In this document: positions 1-10,480 of the stretch, piece after piece
Position numbering within the stretch: position 1 is the first letter of the stretch
How the letters are laid out: each line of letters opens with the position of its first letter
Assembly (NCBI GenBank): GCA_023247275.1
Contig: JAHFGT010000006.1
Span: 1-51,808 of the forward strand
Length of the DNA stretch: 51,808 nt
Direction: 5' to 3'
Source: Candidatus Omnitrophota bacterium
GTDB lineage: Bacteria > Omnitrophota > Gorgyraeia > Aquiviventales > Aquiviventaceae
Notes under the pieces: generated by a model
What the model was told of the DNA's origin: nothing
Database searches by the model: none
The model's input: only the letters and a program-made list of their open reading frames with translations
Translations under genes and position numbers: made by a program

Positions 1-955
1 CGAACCCGACCCCCTGCAGATAAGGAAACTGCATCGACTCTTCGACAAAGGTCATCTGCCCAGCCAGTTTAGGGTTCATCTGCTTGATCGCTTCCATCAT
101 CACGTCGGAAAAGTTCGGCACTTTCTGGGCCGCGCTCATAACGGTGAGATCGAGCGCGCGCAGCTGATAATCCAGCATCACGGCGGTGGCTTCGCCCTCG
201 ATCACCGCTAATCGGGCCAGAATCGAATCGTCGGAATCGTCGTTGGAATCGTCGAGGTACCGGGTCAGATTGAAATGCTGGTCCTGCAACGCGTGGACCA
301 ACTCATGGGCGATCACCCCTTCTTGCAACACGGCTGGAATCCAATCAGCGAGATACAGCGTCTTGGTTTGCTGATTGTACATCCCGGCGATCTGTTGCGT
401 GTACAGCTCCAGCACGTACGTTTGGTACTCCATCTCGGCCGGGATCAGTCCAAACCGCTTCAGCGCCTTGCCTTCATTGACGATCTGCTCGGGCGTCGCC
501 TGGCGCGCCACCACTTCGTCCAACCGTTGACGGATAGTGGCCTTGTCCGCTATTTGTCGACGGATCGGCCCGGTGGGCTTGAGCCCGCGCAGGTCGGCGA
601 TGATCGGCAGCAGCGTATCGACGAGCTGTGCTAGCTCGTCGGCGGTGGGCGGCGCGGTGGAAGCGGAACCAGGAATCCCTGGCTCTAGCGCCGTCGCGGT
701 CGGCGAGGACGGACTGGCTTGCGATGATTCGTCGAGTTCGATGCGTTGCACCTCGGCCAGCTCGATGTTCACCGTGCCGGCACCGACGTCGAGGATCACG
801 TGCTGATCCGTCTGGCTGATCACCGTTCCGCTCATTCGTCGGCCATTCTTCAAGTACAGCGTATCGCCTCGCGCCGCCGGAGCGGTCATCGCCAGCCCGC
901 CGGTCAGCAGTCCAACAGCCAGGACGAACCGCCCGTGTGCCCTGCGAACGTTCAT
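1..955 (-). CDS. Exported HEXXH zinc metallopeptidase (3' end outside window)
   Basis: The reading frame starts at an ATG (953-955) and runs off the left edge of the window. The protein begins with a hydrophobic signal peptide ending near Ala-Ala-Arg-Gly. A small beta-type segment (LKNGRRMSGTVI...VQRIEL) follows, then a Ser/Pro/Ala-rich linker and a peptidase-like domain. The motif AHELVHALQDQHF supplies the HEXXH zinc site, and the downstream IEGEAT could supply a third glutamate ligand, as in gluzincin-type peptidases. The start overlaps the stop of the ABC permease gene in an ATGA, so it is the most distal visible gene of the glycogen/ABC operon. The substrate is unknown. The peptidase assignment rests on the motif and the export signal only. 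Confidence 0.75.
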   Translation of the reverse strand, partial: MNVRRAHGRFVLAVGLLTGGLAMTAPAARGDTLYLKNGRRMSGTVISQTDQHVILDVGAGTVNIELAEVQRIELDESSQASPSSPTATALEPGIPGSASTAPPTADELAQLVDTLLPIIADLRGLKPTGPIRRQIADKATIRQRLDEVVARQATPEQIVNEGKALKRFGLIPAEMEYQTYVLELYTQQIAGMYNQQTKTLYLADWIPAVLQEGVIAHELVHALQDQHFNLTRYLDDSNDDSDDSILARLAVIEGEATAVMLDYQLRALDLTVMSAAQKVPNFSDVMMEAIKQMNPKLAGQMTFVEESMQFPYLQGVGF

Positions 956-2646
956 ACGGCGCTCTCTAATCGTTCCAGCCGGGCCAAGCCGAGCCGGATC
1001 GACAGGACGCACACCAGCGCAGAGATCGCTGTCAGCCCCAGGCTAATGAATCCGAGCCGAGCCCACGCGCCGACGAGCCAGCTCAGCCAGGCCAACACCA
1101 GCGCAGCCACCACGCAGCCGACGTACGCTAAGACAAACACCAGCACGAGTGCGCCATTTGACGAGGACACCATCCGGACCGCATCCTGGCTGGTGGGATC
1201 CATCCACCACGCTCCGAGGCCCACTGTCAGCCCGACAATCGTCGCGGCGGCCATCACGCCAACGAGCGCCAACCACCACCGCAGCGTCAGTGGAACGCCC
1301 AGCTGCGCCATGGACAGCCCGAGCAGACATTCAATAATGACCACTGCCGCCATCCCATAGAAGGCCAGCTTGGAGACAAACAGTTGCCGAACGCCCCTGG
1401 GCACGATCCGAACCAGCCACAGATTCCGGCCCTCCAGACTCATCTGCGGGAACAGAAATCGGACCGCGAGCGATCCAAAGACGAGTAAGGTGCAGGCCAG
1501 ATTCAGCGCGGCGATCCCGATTCGCCACTGGGGGTCAACGCTCAGTTGCGCGATCCGATGGATGTTCGCAAAGTACGCTCCCAGCAGCCCGAAGAACATC
1601 ACGGCTTGACTCCATTGCATCGGATCTCGCCCTGCGAGCAACGCGTCTTTCGTCAGACAGGCGAGCAGCGGATGCCGCACCCACCACGGAGCATGCCCCT
1701 TGCCCCGGCGGGCCGGCGCAGCCTCACCGAGCGCCGGCTGAGCATGCTGCCGCAGCACCGGCCACAACAGTGCGGCGCTGAGATGGTCGAGCACCCGCCA
1801 AGCGACGAACAGGGTCGTCCACAAGAGGGCGGTATACACCGCGCATTCCACACGCCGACCCTCCAGCCACGCTAACATGGCGGTCGCTGCCCAACGACTG
1901 GGGAGCCATCCGGACATCGCAATCCGCATCCTGGGCAGGAGCGCTTGCAGGGCCACAAACCACACGTCTTGCTGGCCGGTGCTGCGTTGCTCACCGAGTA
2001 GCCAGAAGAATCCAATGCTCGCGACGACAAATCCGAGGGGAATCCACTCACCCCGCACCACGAATCGACTGCAACATCGCAGCCACACCAGCAGGCCGAT
2101 GGTGGAGATGGCGGTCATGATCCCGAGCAAGGGAACAAAGACCAACCCGCCGATCGCCGCGACCAGGTAGAGCGGCTGATTCAGCACGCGCACATAGGCC
2201 ATCGTCAGCGGCAGCAAGAGCAGCAGGACGGCCCACGCGCTGTAGACACTGCTCTCAACCCATTTGACACGGCACAGTGTGCGGGCCGAAACCGGCAGCA
2301 CCATCCACCAGCGCGTCTCAGGCGCACGAATGAAGGTGGAATACGCGCTCGCCACCTGGCTGATTCCTAACATGGCCAGGATCACGAACAACAACAGATA
2401 CCACAGCCGGCTGAGTAGAAACGGGCCAAACCCTGGACTGTTGTAGATGAACCGGACGCCGTGATCGCACAACGTCGACAAACCAGCCAGCAGCACAGTC
2501 CAGGTGATCGTCATGACGACCAGCTTGGCCGGCGCCTGCCACAACGCGCGAATCCCGGCGCGCCACATACGCCATCGCACCCAAAAAAACAGCGCCTCGC
2601 CAGCAGGCTGCCGATGGGCGCTGGTGACACGGTCACATCCTGTCAT
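952..2646 (-). CDS. ABC transporter permease, multi-spanning membrane protein
   Basis: This 564-residue protein has about a dozen hydrophobic segments and no recognisable soluble domain beyond a basic loop near residue 310 (EAAPARRGKGHAPWW). Its start overlaps the stop of the ATP-binding gene by ATGA, so the two are translationally coupled and presumably form one ABC-2-like exporter. I do not recognise a substrate signature. Its position after a transglutaminase and before an exported peptidase suggests an envelope-related cargo, but that is inference. The length and number of spans suggest two permease halves in one chain. Confidence 0.75.
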   Translation of the reverse strand: MTGCDRVTSAHRQPAGEALFFWVRWRMWRAGIRALWQAPAKLVVMTITWTVLLAGLSTLCDHGVRFIYNSPGFGPFLLSRLWYLLLFVILAMLGISQVASAYSTFIRAPETRWWMVLPVSARTLCRVKWVESSVYSAWAVLLLLLPLTMAYVRVLNQPLYLVAAIGGLVFVPLLGIMTAISTIGLLVWLRCCSRFVVRGEWIPLGFVVASIGFFWLLGEQRSTGQQDVWFVALQALLPRMRIAMSGWLPSRWAATAMLAWLEGRRVECAVYTALLWTTLFVAWRVLDHLSAALLWPVLRQHAQPALGEAAPARRGKGHAPWWVRHPLLACLTKDALLAGRDPMQWSQAVMFFGLLGAYFANIHRIAQLSVDPQWRIGIAALNLACTLLVFGSLAVRFLFPQMSLEGRNLWLVRIVPRGVRQLFVSKLAFYGMAAVVIIECLLGLSMAQLGVPLTLRWWLALVGVMAAATIVGLTVGLGAWWMDPTSQDAVRMVSSSNGALVLVFVLAYVGCVVAALVLAWLSWLVGAWARLGFISLGLTAISALVCVLSIRLGLARLERLESAV

Positions 2647-3377
2647 GCCAGCTCGCGGTGTGGAGCGCCGGTCAGTTGGAAAAAGATGTCCTCCAGCCGT
2701 TGGCCGCCGTGCTGCTGCTTCAGCTCATCCCAGGTCCCGAGCGCGAGCAATCGCCCGCGCGACAGCACAGCGATGCGATGGGCCACGTCTTCAACAATGG
2801 GCAGTTGGTGCGTCGACAGCATGATCGTCATCCCATCAGCCGCCCGTTGGATGAGCAGCTGCTTCATCAGCCGCAAGGTCTGCGGATCCAGTCCGAAGAA
2901 CGGCTCATCAAGGATCATCGCCTTGGGCTCGTGGAGCAAACTGACCAACAGCAACAACCGGCTCTTCATCCCGTAGGACAGTTGTCCGATCTGCCGTCCG
3001 GCCACCTGTTCAAGATCAAACGTGCGCAGCAACTGCTCGGCACGCCGCTGGAGATTGGCCGGGTCCATCCGGTACATGCCGCCAATAAAGCTTAACAATT
3101 CACTGACGGTGAGCTGCTCGTACAGGAACGGCTGGTCTGGCACAAAGGCGAGCAACCGCTTGGCGTCCACCGGCTGATGATGCACATCAAACCCGCCAAT
3201 CAGCGCCTGGCCAGCCGTCGGCGTCAACGATCCAACCAGCAGCTTCAGGGCTGTGGTCTTGCCAGCCCCATTGGGGCCAACCAGGGCCAAAATTTCGCCG
3301 GGCCGTGATTCAAAACTCAGATCGTGCAGCGCGACAAACGATCCGTAGTGCTTCGTCAGCCCGATCGCCTGGATCAT
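2643..3377 (-). CDS. ABC transporter ATP-binding protein
   Basis: The 244-residue protein carries all ABC ATPase motifs: Walker A GPNGAGKTT near residue 35, a signature region at LSYGMKSR instead of canonical LSGGQ, Walker B AMILDEPFFGLDP, and the switch histidine in STHQ. It resembles the ABC-2 exporter ATPases (CcmA/NatA type) that hydrolyse ATP to drive a separate permease. It lies 21 bp downstream of the transglutaminase gene and overlaps the permease gene by 4 bp. The LSYG signature is a common variant and does not suggest inactivity. Confidence 0.92.
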   Translation of the reverse strand: MIQAIGLTKHYGSFVALHDLSFESRPGEILALVGPNGAGKTTALKLLVGSLTPTAGQALIGGFDVHHQPVDAKRLLAFVPDQPFLYEQLTVSELLSFIGGMYRMDPANLQRRAEQLLRTFDLEQVAGRQIGQLSYGMKSRLLLLVSLLHEPKAMILDEPFFGLDPQTLRLMKQLLIQRAADGMTIMLSTHQLPIVEDVAHRIAVLSRGRLLALGTWDELKQQHGGQRLEDIFFQLTGAPHRELA

Positions 3378-3398
3378 GCGGGTCCTTCCTCGTCTCCG

Positions 3399-4940
3399 TT
3401 ACTTCGATTCCTCGACGTCAAGCACCTCAATGCCCACCTGACCAACAAAATGGCCGAGGACGGTGAGCTGTTCATCCTCCGCCTCGGCAATGGCGAGATG
3501 CGTGGCATCCGCAACGGGTTGTCCAAGCGTGGGGTCGGTGGGGATCCAGTCGTGCACCCAGATTTCAGGCCAGGCATGATAGTAGAATCGGCCGCCCTGA
3601 TACACCAGGCCGGCCACCATGCGAGTCGGCACTCCAAGGCTGCGGGCCAGCGCGGTGAACAGCACCGTATGTTCATGGCAATCGCCAGAACGCACGCTCA
3701 GCACATCCACGGCCGAGGGCAGGCCGATGGAGAGCTGCTTATTGAGCGACGCATAGACCCATTGGTTCAACAAGAAGGCTTGGCCTAATGGATCGGTGGT
3801 GGTGCCGACGATCTGCGCGGCTTGGGCGCGGATTCGCGGATCGTCGGATTGCACCAGATAGCTCGGTTGCGTGTAGCGACGCGGTGGGCCCTCAGGGGCG
3901 GTTGTTAACGACGCGCCGATGGTCGGTCGCCGGAGCTCCACCACGCACCACGACCCGTCCGGCGCGGCGTGGTGAGCGTTGGCCAACGTCTCTGGTGGGA
4001 GCACGCGCTGCCACGGGCGCGCGATCGCAAACTGGTCGGCTGTGACCCCCTGAATCAGGAGCGTTACTCGTATCAGGCGCTCGGGCGCTGGAATCTCGCG
4101 ATTGACCGGGACAGCGGTCGCTGTTAGAAGATCCGGCGCGGTGGTGGACGCTGCGGCCATCTCGCGCATGACCTCGTGCCGCGTGTGGCGGCGCAGCTCC
4201 CATCCAAGCGGTGAACGTTCTTTCAGCACTTCGCCGGCTGGCGTGACCCAACTCGTGGCCTGCAGACCGGCCATATCCGTATCGACGACGAGCGCCTCGC
4301 TGCCATCCACCGATTCGCGCCCGCGCACATGGTAGAACATGGGGTCCAACGTCAGTGACAGCGGATTGAGCACCCAGGCGCGCCCAGACTGCCCATCTCG
4401 CAGACGATGGAACGCGGTCCACGAGGCCAAGCCGTTGACAAATGCTGTGCCGGATGGATCCGGAATTCGGCGGGTCGTCGTGCTTTCTGGGGTTGTCACT
4501 GTCATCCACAGGTCATCGCCATGACGCTCACCAACCCAACGCACTTGATTGGACCCGCCAGAGATCGCCGCGTACACCGCTTGCAACCGCCAATTGGCGT
4601 CGATGAATCCTTGCGCGAGGACGTCCATACGCTGTGGCACGCCCAGGAGCGTAAACGAGAGCCGGCCTTGGTCTCTGATCACGACCCCTGGCATGCCCTG
4701 CCGTTCACCCGGGCTGATGGACGTAGACGTGAACCCAATGCAGTAGTTGTGATAGTAGAGTCCGAACCACTGTTCTTTCGCTTCCAACGTCGCGTTGAGC
4801 ATCGCGATGGGATTCGCCTGCTGGCCCCAGAGTTGCCCATGCTCGTGCAACAGGACCAAGCCGATCGCCACAAGCCAGGCGCAGAACATGGCGGCGTCCA
4901 GGCTGATCATTCGCACGATGCGTGGCCATGACAAGGTCAT
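3399..4940 (-). CDS. Membrane-anchored transglutaminase-like protein
   Basis: The 513-residue protein has an N-terminal membrane anchor (about residues 12-30) followed by a large extracytoplasmic region. A C-terminal transglutaminase-like domain carries the Cys of SGDCHEHT, the His of YYHAWPE and the Asp of PTDPTLG, which form the expected Cys-His-Asp triad. I chose the ATG at 4940 rather than the longer frame because it overlaps the pfkB stop as ATGA and because the longer N terminus is a basic shadow of pfkB. Such domains may act as proteases or cross-linking enzymes on envelope proteins. The substrate here is unknown. Confidence 0.82.
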   Translation of the reverse strand: MTLSWPRIVRMISLDAAMFCAWLVAIGLVLLHEHGQLWGQQANPIAMLNATLEAKEQWFGLYYHNYCIGFTSTSISPGERQGMPGVVIRDQGRLSFTLLGVPQRMDVLAQGFIDANWRLQAVYAAISGGSNQVRWVGERHGDDLWMTVTTPESTTTRRIPDPSGTAFVNGLASWTAFHRLRDGQSGRAWVLNPLSLTLDPMFYHVRGRESVDGSEALVVDTDMAGLQATSWVTPAGEVLKERSPLGWELRRHTRHEVMREMAAASTTAPDLLTATAVPVNREIPAPERLIRVTLLIQGVTADQFAIARPWQRVLPPETLANAHHAAPDGSWCVVELRRPTIGASLTTAPEGPPRRYTQPSYLVQSDDPRIRAQAAQIVGTTTDPLGQAFLLNQWVYASLNKQLSIGLPSAVDVLSVRSGDCHEHTVLFTALARSLGVPTRMVAGLVYQGGRFYYHAWPEIWVHDWIPTDPTLGQPVADATHLAIAEAEDEQLTVLGHFVGQVGIEVLDVEESK

Positions 4941-5874
4941 GCGGTGATCGTCCGGATCCGCACCTGCTTCACCAAACGTACGACATCCGCCCGACGGCAC
5001 AGTTGGGTCCCCGGCGCCATCGCGGTCGCCGCGCCGCTGGCCAGCCCCCACCGAAACGCGTCAACCAGCGACCGGGTTCGTTGCCACCCGACGAGAAATC
5101 CAGCCACCAGCGAATCGCCTGCGCCGACCGCAGTCTCTGATTTCACCCTGGGTGGCCGGCCCATCCAAAGGCCAGACGGTGAGACGCTGCCGAGCATGGC
5201 CCCCTCGCGACCCATCGACAGGATGACCAGCCGCACACCTCGAGCCAACAACTCACGGACACCGCGAACGATCGCCGTCTGGTGAGCCAGCTTAGTCTGC
5301 AGCAGCTCCTCAGCCTCTGGCCGATTTGGCTTGATCAGCCATGGACGAGCGGCCACGCCGTGTCGGAGCGCTGCCCCAGAGGAGTCTAACACCGCTGGGA
5401 TGCCTCGGTGTTGCAGCCGGCGAATCCACCGGGCATACATCGACGACCTGACCCCTGGCGGGAGACTGCCTGAGAGCACCACGCAGGTCGGTCGAGGTTG
5501 TTGGCCCATCACCCGCTGCTCTACTTGATCAAGCGCTGTCGCGCTGACCCGTGGGCCAGGGGTGTTGATTTCGGTCAGCCCGTGGGGAGACACCGTCCGG
5601 ATCTTATAGTTGTTCCGGGTCGATCCCTCAACCGGGACAACAGCGCATCGGATTCCGAGCCGGCGAAGCAGGCCATGGAGAATGACGCCGTCGTGCCCGC
5701 CACTGGTTGCCACCGCCAGCGTCCGCTCACCCAGCTCCTTGATGACGCGCGAGACATTGATTCCTTTGCCGCCTGGATATCGCGCAAACCCGGTGGCCCG
5801 ATTTAAGGTGCCCATCGCCAAGGTGGGCAGCTGGATCCATTCGTCGAGGGATGGGTTGAGCGTCACGGTGACAA

Positions 5875-5878
<4 letters not shown>
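4937..5878 (-). CDS. PfkB-family sugar-phosphate kinase (1-phosphofructokinase/tagatose-6-phosphate kinase type)
   Basis: The 313-residue protein matches the hexose-phosphate branch of the PfkB family. It begins VTVTLNPSLDEWI, has the glycine-rich PGGKGINVSRV near residue 36, and ends with the VGAGDSLVAGF signature near residue 254, where the Asp is the catalytic base and the glycines form the anion hole. Family members phosphorylate fructose-1-phosphate or tagatose-6-phosphate with ATP. Which substrate is used cannot be read from the sequence. ATGA overlaps on both sides tie it to glgA upstream and the transglutaminase downstream. No PTS genes are nearby, so a role in a storage-sugar pathway is inference. 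Confidence 0.85.
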
Positions 5879-7407
<1,529 letters not shown>

Positions 7408-7432
7408 TCGAGGGCGAGAGCGGGACGACGGC

Positions 7433-9025
7433 TTACGCGGCGTAGACCCGGTAGTCAAGGAAAGGGAATAGGTTGTCTTTGGCTTCAACGTCGGCGAGCC
7501 AGGACGCTTGAATGCGGTCCTGGGTCACAGCATCGTAGAGCGCCTGAAATCGTGCCAGATGCGTCTCGAGTCGTCGATACGCGTACGCGGTATGCGTCTG
7601 CGTTTTCAAGATAAACGCCCAATCAGAGGATTGCGCCAACATCAGCTCGCGCGCCATCTGATTCAGCACCCGAGCGCGGATCCCGTCGGCCTGCGGATAC
7701 TGCTGCGCGAGCTGTACCATCCGTTCCACCATCTTATGCAGGTGGCGGTAGATCCAGTCGTTGGATCCATTCAACCACACCTCGTTATACCCCCCATACC
7801 CCCAGCTGGACTGGCAGGGTTCTACCGTTTGGTTGGTCGCATACCGTTGGAAATAGTCTGCCGGGGCGGCGAGTTGAAAAACGCTCTGCTCGGCATGGGC
7901 CTTGCGGATCACCAGCTCCAACCAGTCCGGCCCCTCAAACCACCAGTGACCGAACAACTCTGCATCATACGGGCTCACAATAATTGGCGCGCGATCGATG
8001 AGCGTTTGCAGGTGCTCGATTTGCTTGGTGCGATTGAACACGAAATTGCCAGCGTGCACCGCCGCACGTTCCAGCGCTTGATCCGGATCATACGGCTGCT
8101 TGTCATTGGTCTGCCCGGTAATTCGGTAGTACTTGATCCCCGTGTTCAGACGCGCCCCGTCACCGTTGAGATACGGGCGAACATAGTCATATTCCAGGTC
8201 GTGGCCAATGTCGCGATAGAACTCTCGGTACTCGCCATCCCCTGGATAGCCTTCCTCCGCGCTCCACACGCTCTTTGATGATTCGAGATCCCGCCCAAAC
8301 ACCGCCACCCCGTTGGGACACACAATCGGCGCGAACACCCCGTACTTTGGCCGCGGCGAACCGAACAAGACCCCATGGGAATCGGTGAGCGCGTATCGGA
8401 TCCCGGCTTCTTTCAGAAACTGCTCATGCCCCGGATGGTATCCGCACTCCGGCAGCCAAAACCCCGCCGGCCGTCGCCCGAAGGCATGTTCGAATGCTTG
8501 AACGCCGATCTGAATCTGGGCCCGGACGCCAGCTGGCGTATAGCTCATCAACGGCAGATACCCGTGCGTGGCGCCCGAGGCCAGCGGCTCCAGCACGCCC
8601 TGGTCAATGAACCCCCGGAAGGCCCCAATCAGATCACGGTGGTACTGTGCGGTGTAGCGTCGGTGCGCTTGCGTGAATCGATGATGATAGAACAGCGCCA
8701 ACCGATGGAACGGCGGCAGCCACCGCGTCCGTTGGATTTCTTTCTCTGACAACTCGAGGAGTTTCTCGAGATGTTGCTGATACCGCGTCTGGAGCAGGTC
8801 GTCCGCCAACATCGCTAACAGCGGCGGGGTAAACGACATCGTGATCCGAAACGGCACTCGGTCACTGCACAGCCGATCGAATCGCTCCAGTAAGGGCAGA
8901 TAGGTTTCCGTGATGGCTTCGAACAACCACCGCTCTTCGAGAAAATTGGGATACTCCGGGTGTCGGACAAACGGCAGGTGCGTGTGTAACACGAGCGAAA
9001 CCAATCCTTGCGGCTCAGCGCTCAT
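7433..9025 (-). CDS. GH57 (DUF1957) 1,4-alpha-glucan branching enzyme
   Basis: The 530-residue protein starts with the GH57 motif VLHTHLPFVRHPE. It contains the nucleophile region GFWLPECGYHPG (Glu) and the acid/base region SPYDAELFGHWWFEG (Asp), followed by the C-terminal DUF1957 helical region. Enzymes of this kind introduce alpha-1,6 branches into glycogen. The frame continues 32 residues upstream, but I chose the ATG at 9025 because MSAEPQG leads straight into the first strand and overlaps the DUF4912 stop by only 11 bp. Together with glgA just downstream it forms a minimal glycogen-making pair. No glgC is visible in the window. Confidence 0.9.
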   Translation of the reverse strand: MSAEPQGLVSLVLHTHLPFVRHPEYPNFLEERWLFEAITETYLPLLERFDRLCSDRVPFRITMSFTPPLLAMLADDLLQTRYQQHLEKLLELSEKEIQRTRWLPPFHRLALFYHHRFTQAHRRYTAQYHRDLIGAFRGFIDQGVLEPLASGATHGYLPLMSYTPAGVRAQIQIGVQAFEHAFGRRPAGFWLPECGYHPGHEQFLKEAGIRYALTDSHGVLFGSPRPKYGVFAPIVCPNGVAVFGRDLESSKSVWSAEEGYPGDGEYREFYRDIGHDLEYDYVRPYLNGDGARLNTGIKYYRITGQTNDKQPYDPDQALERAAVHAGNFVFNRTKQIEHLQTLIDRAPIIVSPYDAELFGHWWFEGPDWLELVIRKAHAEQSVFQLAAPADYFQRYATNQTVEPCQSSWGYGGYNEVWLNGSNDWIYRHLHKMVERMVQLAQQYPQADGIRARVLNQMARELMLAQSSDWAFILKTQTHTAYAYRRLETHLARFQALYDAVTQDRIQASWLADVEAKDNLFPFLDYRVYAA

Positions 9026-10412
9026 GCGTCTGCCCTGTCCCGTGCTGGAGCGGTTGGATCTTCTGCGAGGAGGTGCCTGGTGTTGCGGCCTCTGACGCAT
9101 CGAGCGGGCCGGCCCACCCAAAGGTCATCACTGGGGTCATCCGTCGGATGTGGCGCCCGTCGGGTGAGATGGCTTCGATGCTGACCGATTGCGTGCCCTC
9201 GGGCATGGTGAATCGAAATGAGAATGTGCCGTCCTTTCGGACAGGGACGAGTTGCCCCTGAACTCGCACAACCGAGCGAGGTTCGGTCACGCCATGGATC
9301 ACCAGATCCGTACTCACTCGGCACCAAAATCCGCGCAGCCCAGCCTGTCGAGCCGGAGGCAACAAGGCTGCGGAAGGCCAGTTGTCAAACAGCTCTTGCG
9401 CCTGCCGGGCCCAGGCGGTCGGGCTGCCGCCAACGCCGATGCCCGCAGAAGAGCCAAACAGTTTCCAATAGGCCTGGTCGCCGAGTGTCCAGTTCGGATC
9501 AATCACATCCGACGGTCCGAACCGCGGCGTGGTCACCCGATTGGACCGCACGAGCATGACGTATCGGCCGCTGGTCGTCAGTAACCCCACCTCGACCATG
9601 AAGGAGCGATTGGGGGCGTTGCTATGCACGTACCAATTCGTGGCCAACCCTGACAACGGGATATCAAACGATCGGATCGCTGACTGCGAGGGATAGTCCA
9701 CGCCAGTCACATCGTAGACCCGCAGGATGGATTGCAGACCAATGACCTCTTGCGGACTGAGTTGGCTTCGGGCTGCGCGATCGGTGGCCGGTTGAATTTC
9801 CCAATACGCATAGAGCCACCAGGGATCCTTCACCATCAGCACGACCCGGTGATCGCCATAGCCGGACGGAATCGAGAACTGCGCCTCGACGACTGGCTTG
9901 ATCGTCGGTCCAGCCACCTCGCTCATCATCGCCGACGGTGCAGGCGCGGCCTCCTTCACACCCGGGAAGACCACGCGTCCGGTTGGGATCCGTCGACGAC
10001 GACGGCGGTCGTTGGCGGGCCGGACGCGCTTGCGTCGCTCTGACGATTCCAGCGGCGGCGCCAGGCTTTTCGTCGACTTTCGCGCCCTGATCGTGGGTCG
10101 CTTTTCCGGTTTCTTCACGACGGACGTTCGCGGCACGGGTTCCACCCGGCGAATAGATGGCGGCCGGGGAGCAGGCGCCGAGGCAGGTTGTTGCCGCGGA
10201 CGCGCCGACTCTGTGGCCGCCGGCTGAGCGGCCTTGCGGCGGGCCAGGTTCGCTTTGATGGCCGAGACGATGGAGGTCAACGGCGATCGCTTACTGGCCG
10301 AGCGCGGATTCTTCCCCGAGCGAGCGGCGGCTGATTCGGACCGCTTGCTGATCGGACCTGATTTCAGAATCTTCGACGCGGCAGGGGGGCGCGACGATGG
10401 TTTGCGAGCCAT
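9015..10412 (-). CDS. DUF4912-domain protein with long basic disordered N terminus
   Basis: This 465-residue protein has about 180 residues of Arg/Lys/Pro/Ser-rich, probably disordered sequence. A DUF4912-type domain follows (SGYGDHRVVLMVKDPWWLYAYWEI to VMLVRSNRV). The C-terminal beta-rich stretch (about residue 350 on) contains EPRSVVRVQGQLVPV and looks like an Ig-like module. DUF4912 proteins are commonly found beside GH57 and glycogen synthase genes. A carbohydrate-binding or scaffold role is inference. The ATG at 10412 is preceded by GGAGG at about 8 bp, which decides the start over a 30-residue longer frame. It is the first gene of the glycogen operon. Confidence 0.8.
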   Translation of the reverse strand: MARKPSSRPPAASKILKSGPISKRSESAAARSGKNPRSASKRSPLTSIVSAIKANLARRKAAQPAATESARPRQQPASAPAPRPPSIRRVEPVPRTSVVKKPEKRPTIRARKSTKSLAPPLESSERRKRVRPANDRRRRRRIPTGRVVFPGVKEAAPAPSAMMSEVAGPTIKPVVEAQFSIPSGYGDHRVVLMVKDPWWLYAYWEIQPATDRAARSQLSPQEVIGLQSILRVYDVTGVDYPSQSAIRSFDIPLSGLATNWYVHSNAPNRSFMVEVGLLTTSGRYVMLVRSNRVTTPRFGPSDVIDPNWTLGDQAYWKLFGSSAGIGVGGSPTAWARQAQELFDNWPSAALLPPARQAGLRGFWCRVSTDLVIHGVTEPRSVVRVQGQLVPVRKDGTFSFRFTMPEGTQSVSIEAISPDGRHIRRMTPVMTFGWAGPLDASEAATPGTSSQKIQPLQHGTGQTHER

Positions 10413-10451
10413 ACGGATCGCCTCCGATGATGAGGAATTCGTTCCACACCT

Positions 10452-10480
10452 ATTATAGCGCAGTTCATGAATCAAATGAA
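10452..10480 (-). promoter_or_regulatory. Sigma-70-type promoter of the glycogen operon
   Basis: A perfect -10 hexamer TATAAT (10452-10457, minus strand) lies 17 bp downstream of TTCATT (10475-10480), a weak -35. Transcription would start about 40 bp before the ATG at 10412, leaving room for the GGAGG ribosome-binding site. The promoter overlaps the last codons of the antiporter gene, so the glycogen operon can be read independently of it. Confidence 0.6.

Noticed and set aside
746-1360. 204-codon plus-strand frame at the peptidase/permease boundary
   Set aside because: It runs opposite two genes joined by an ATGA overlap and has Ser/Thr/Arg-rich content typical of shadow frames.
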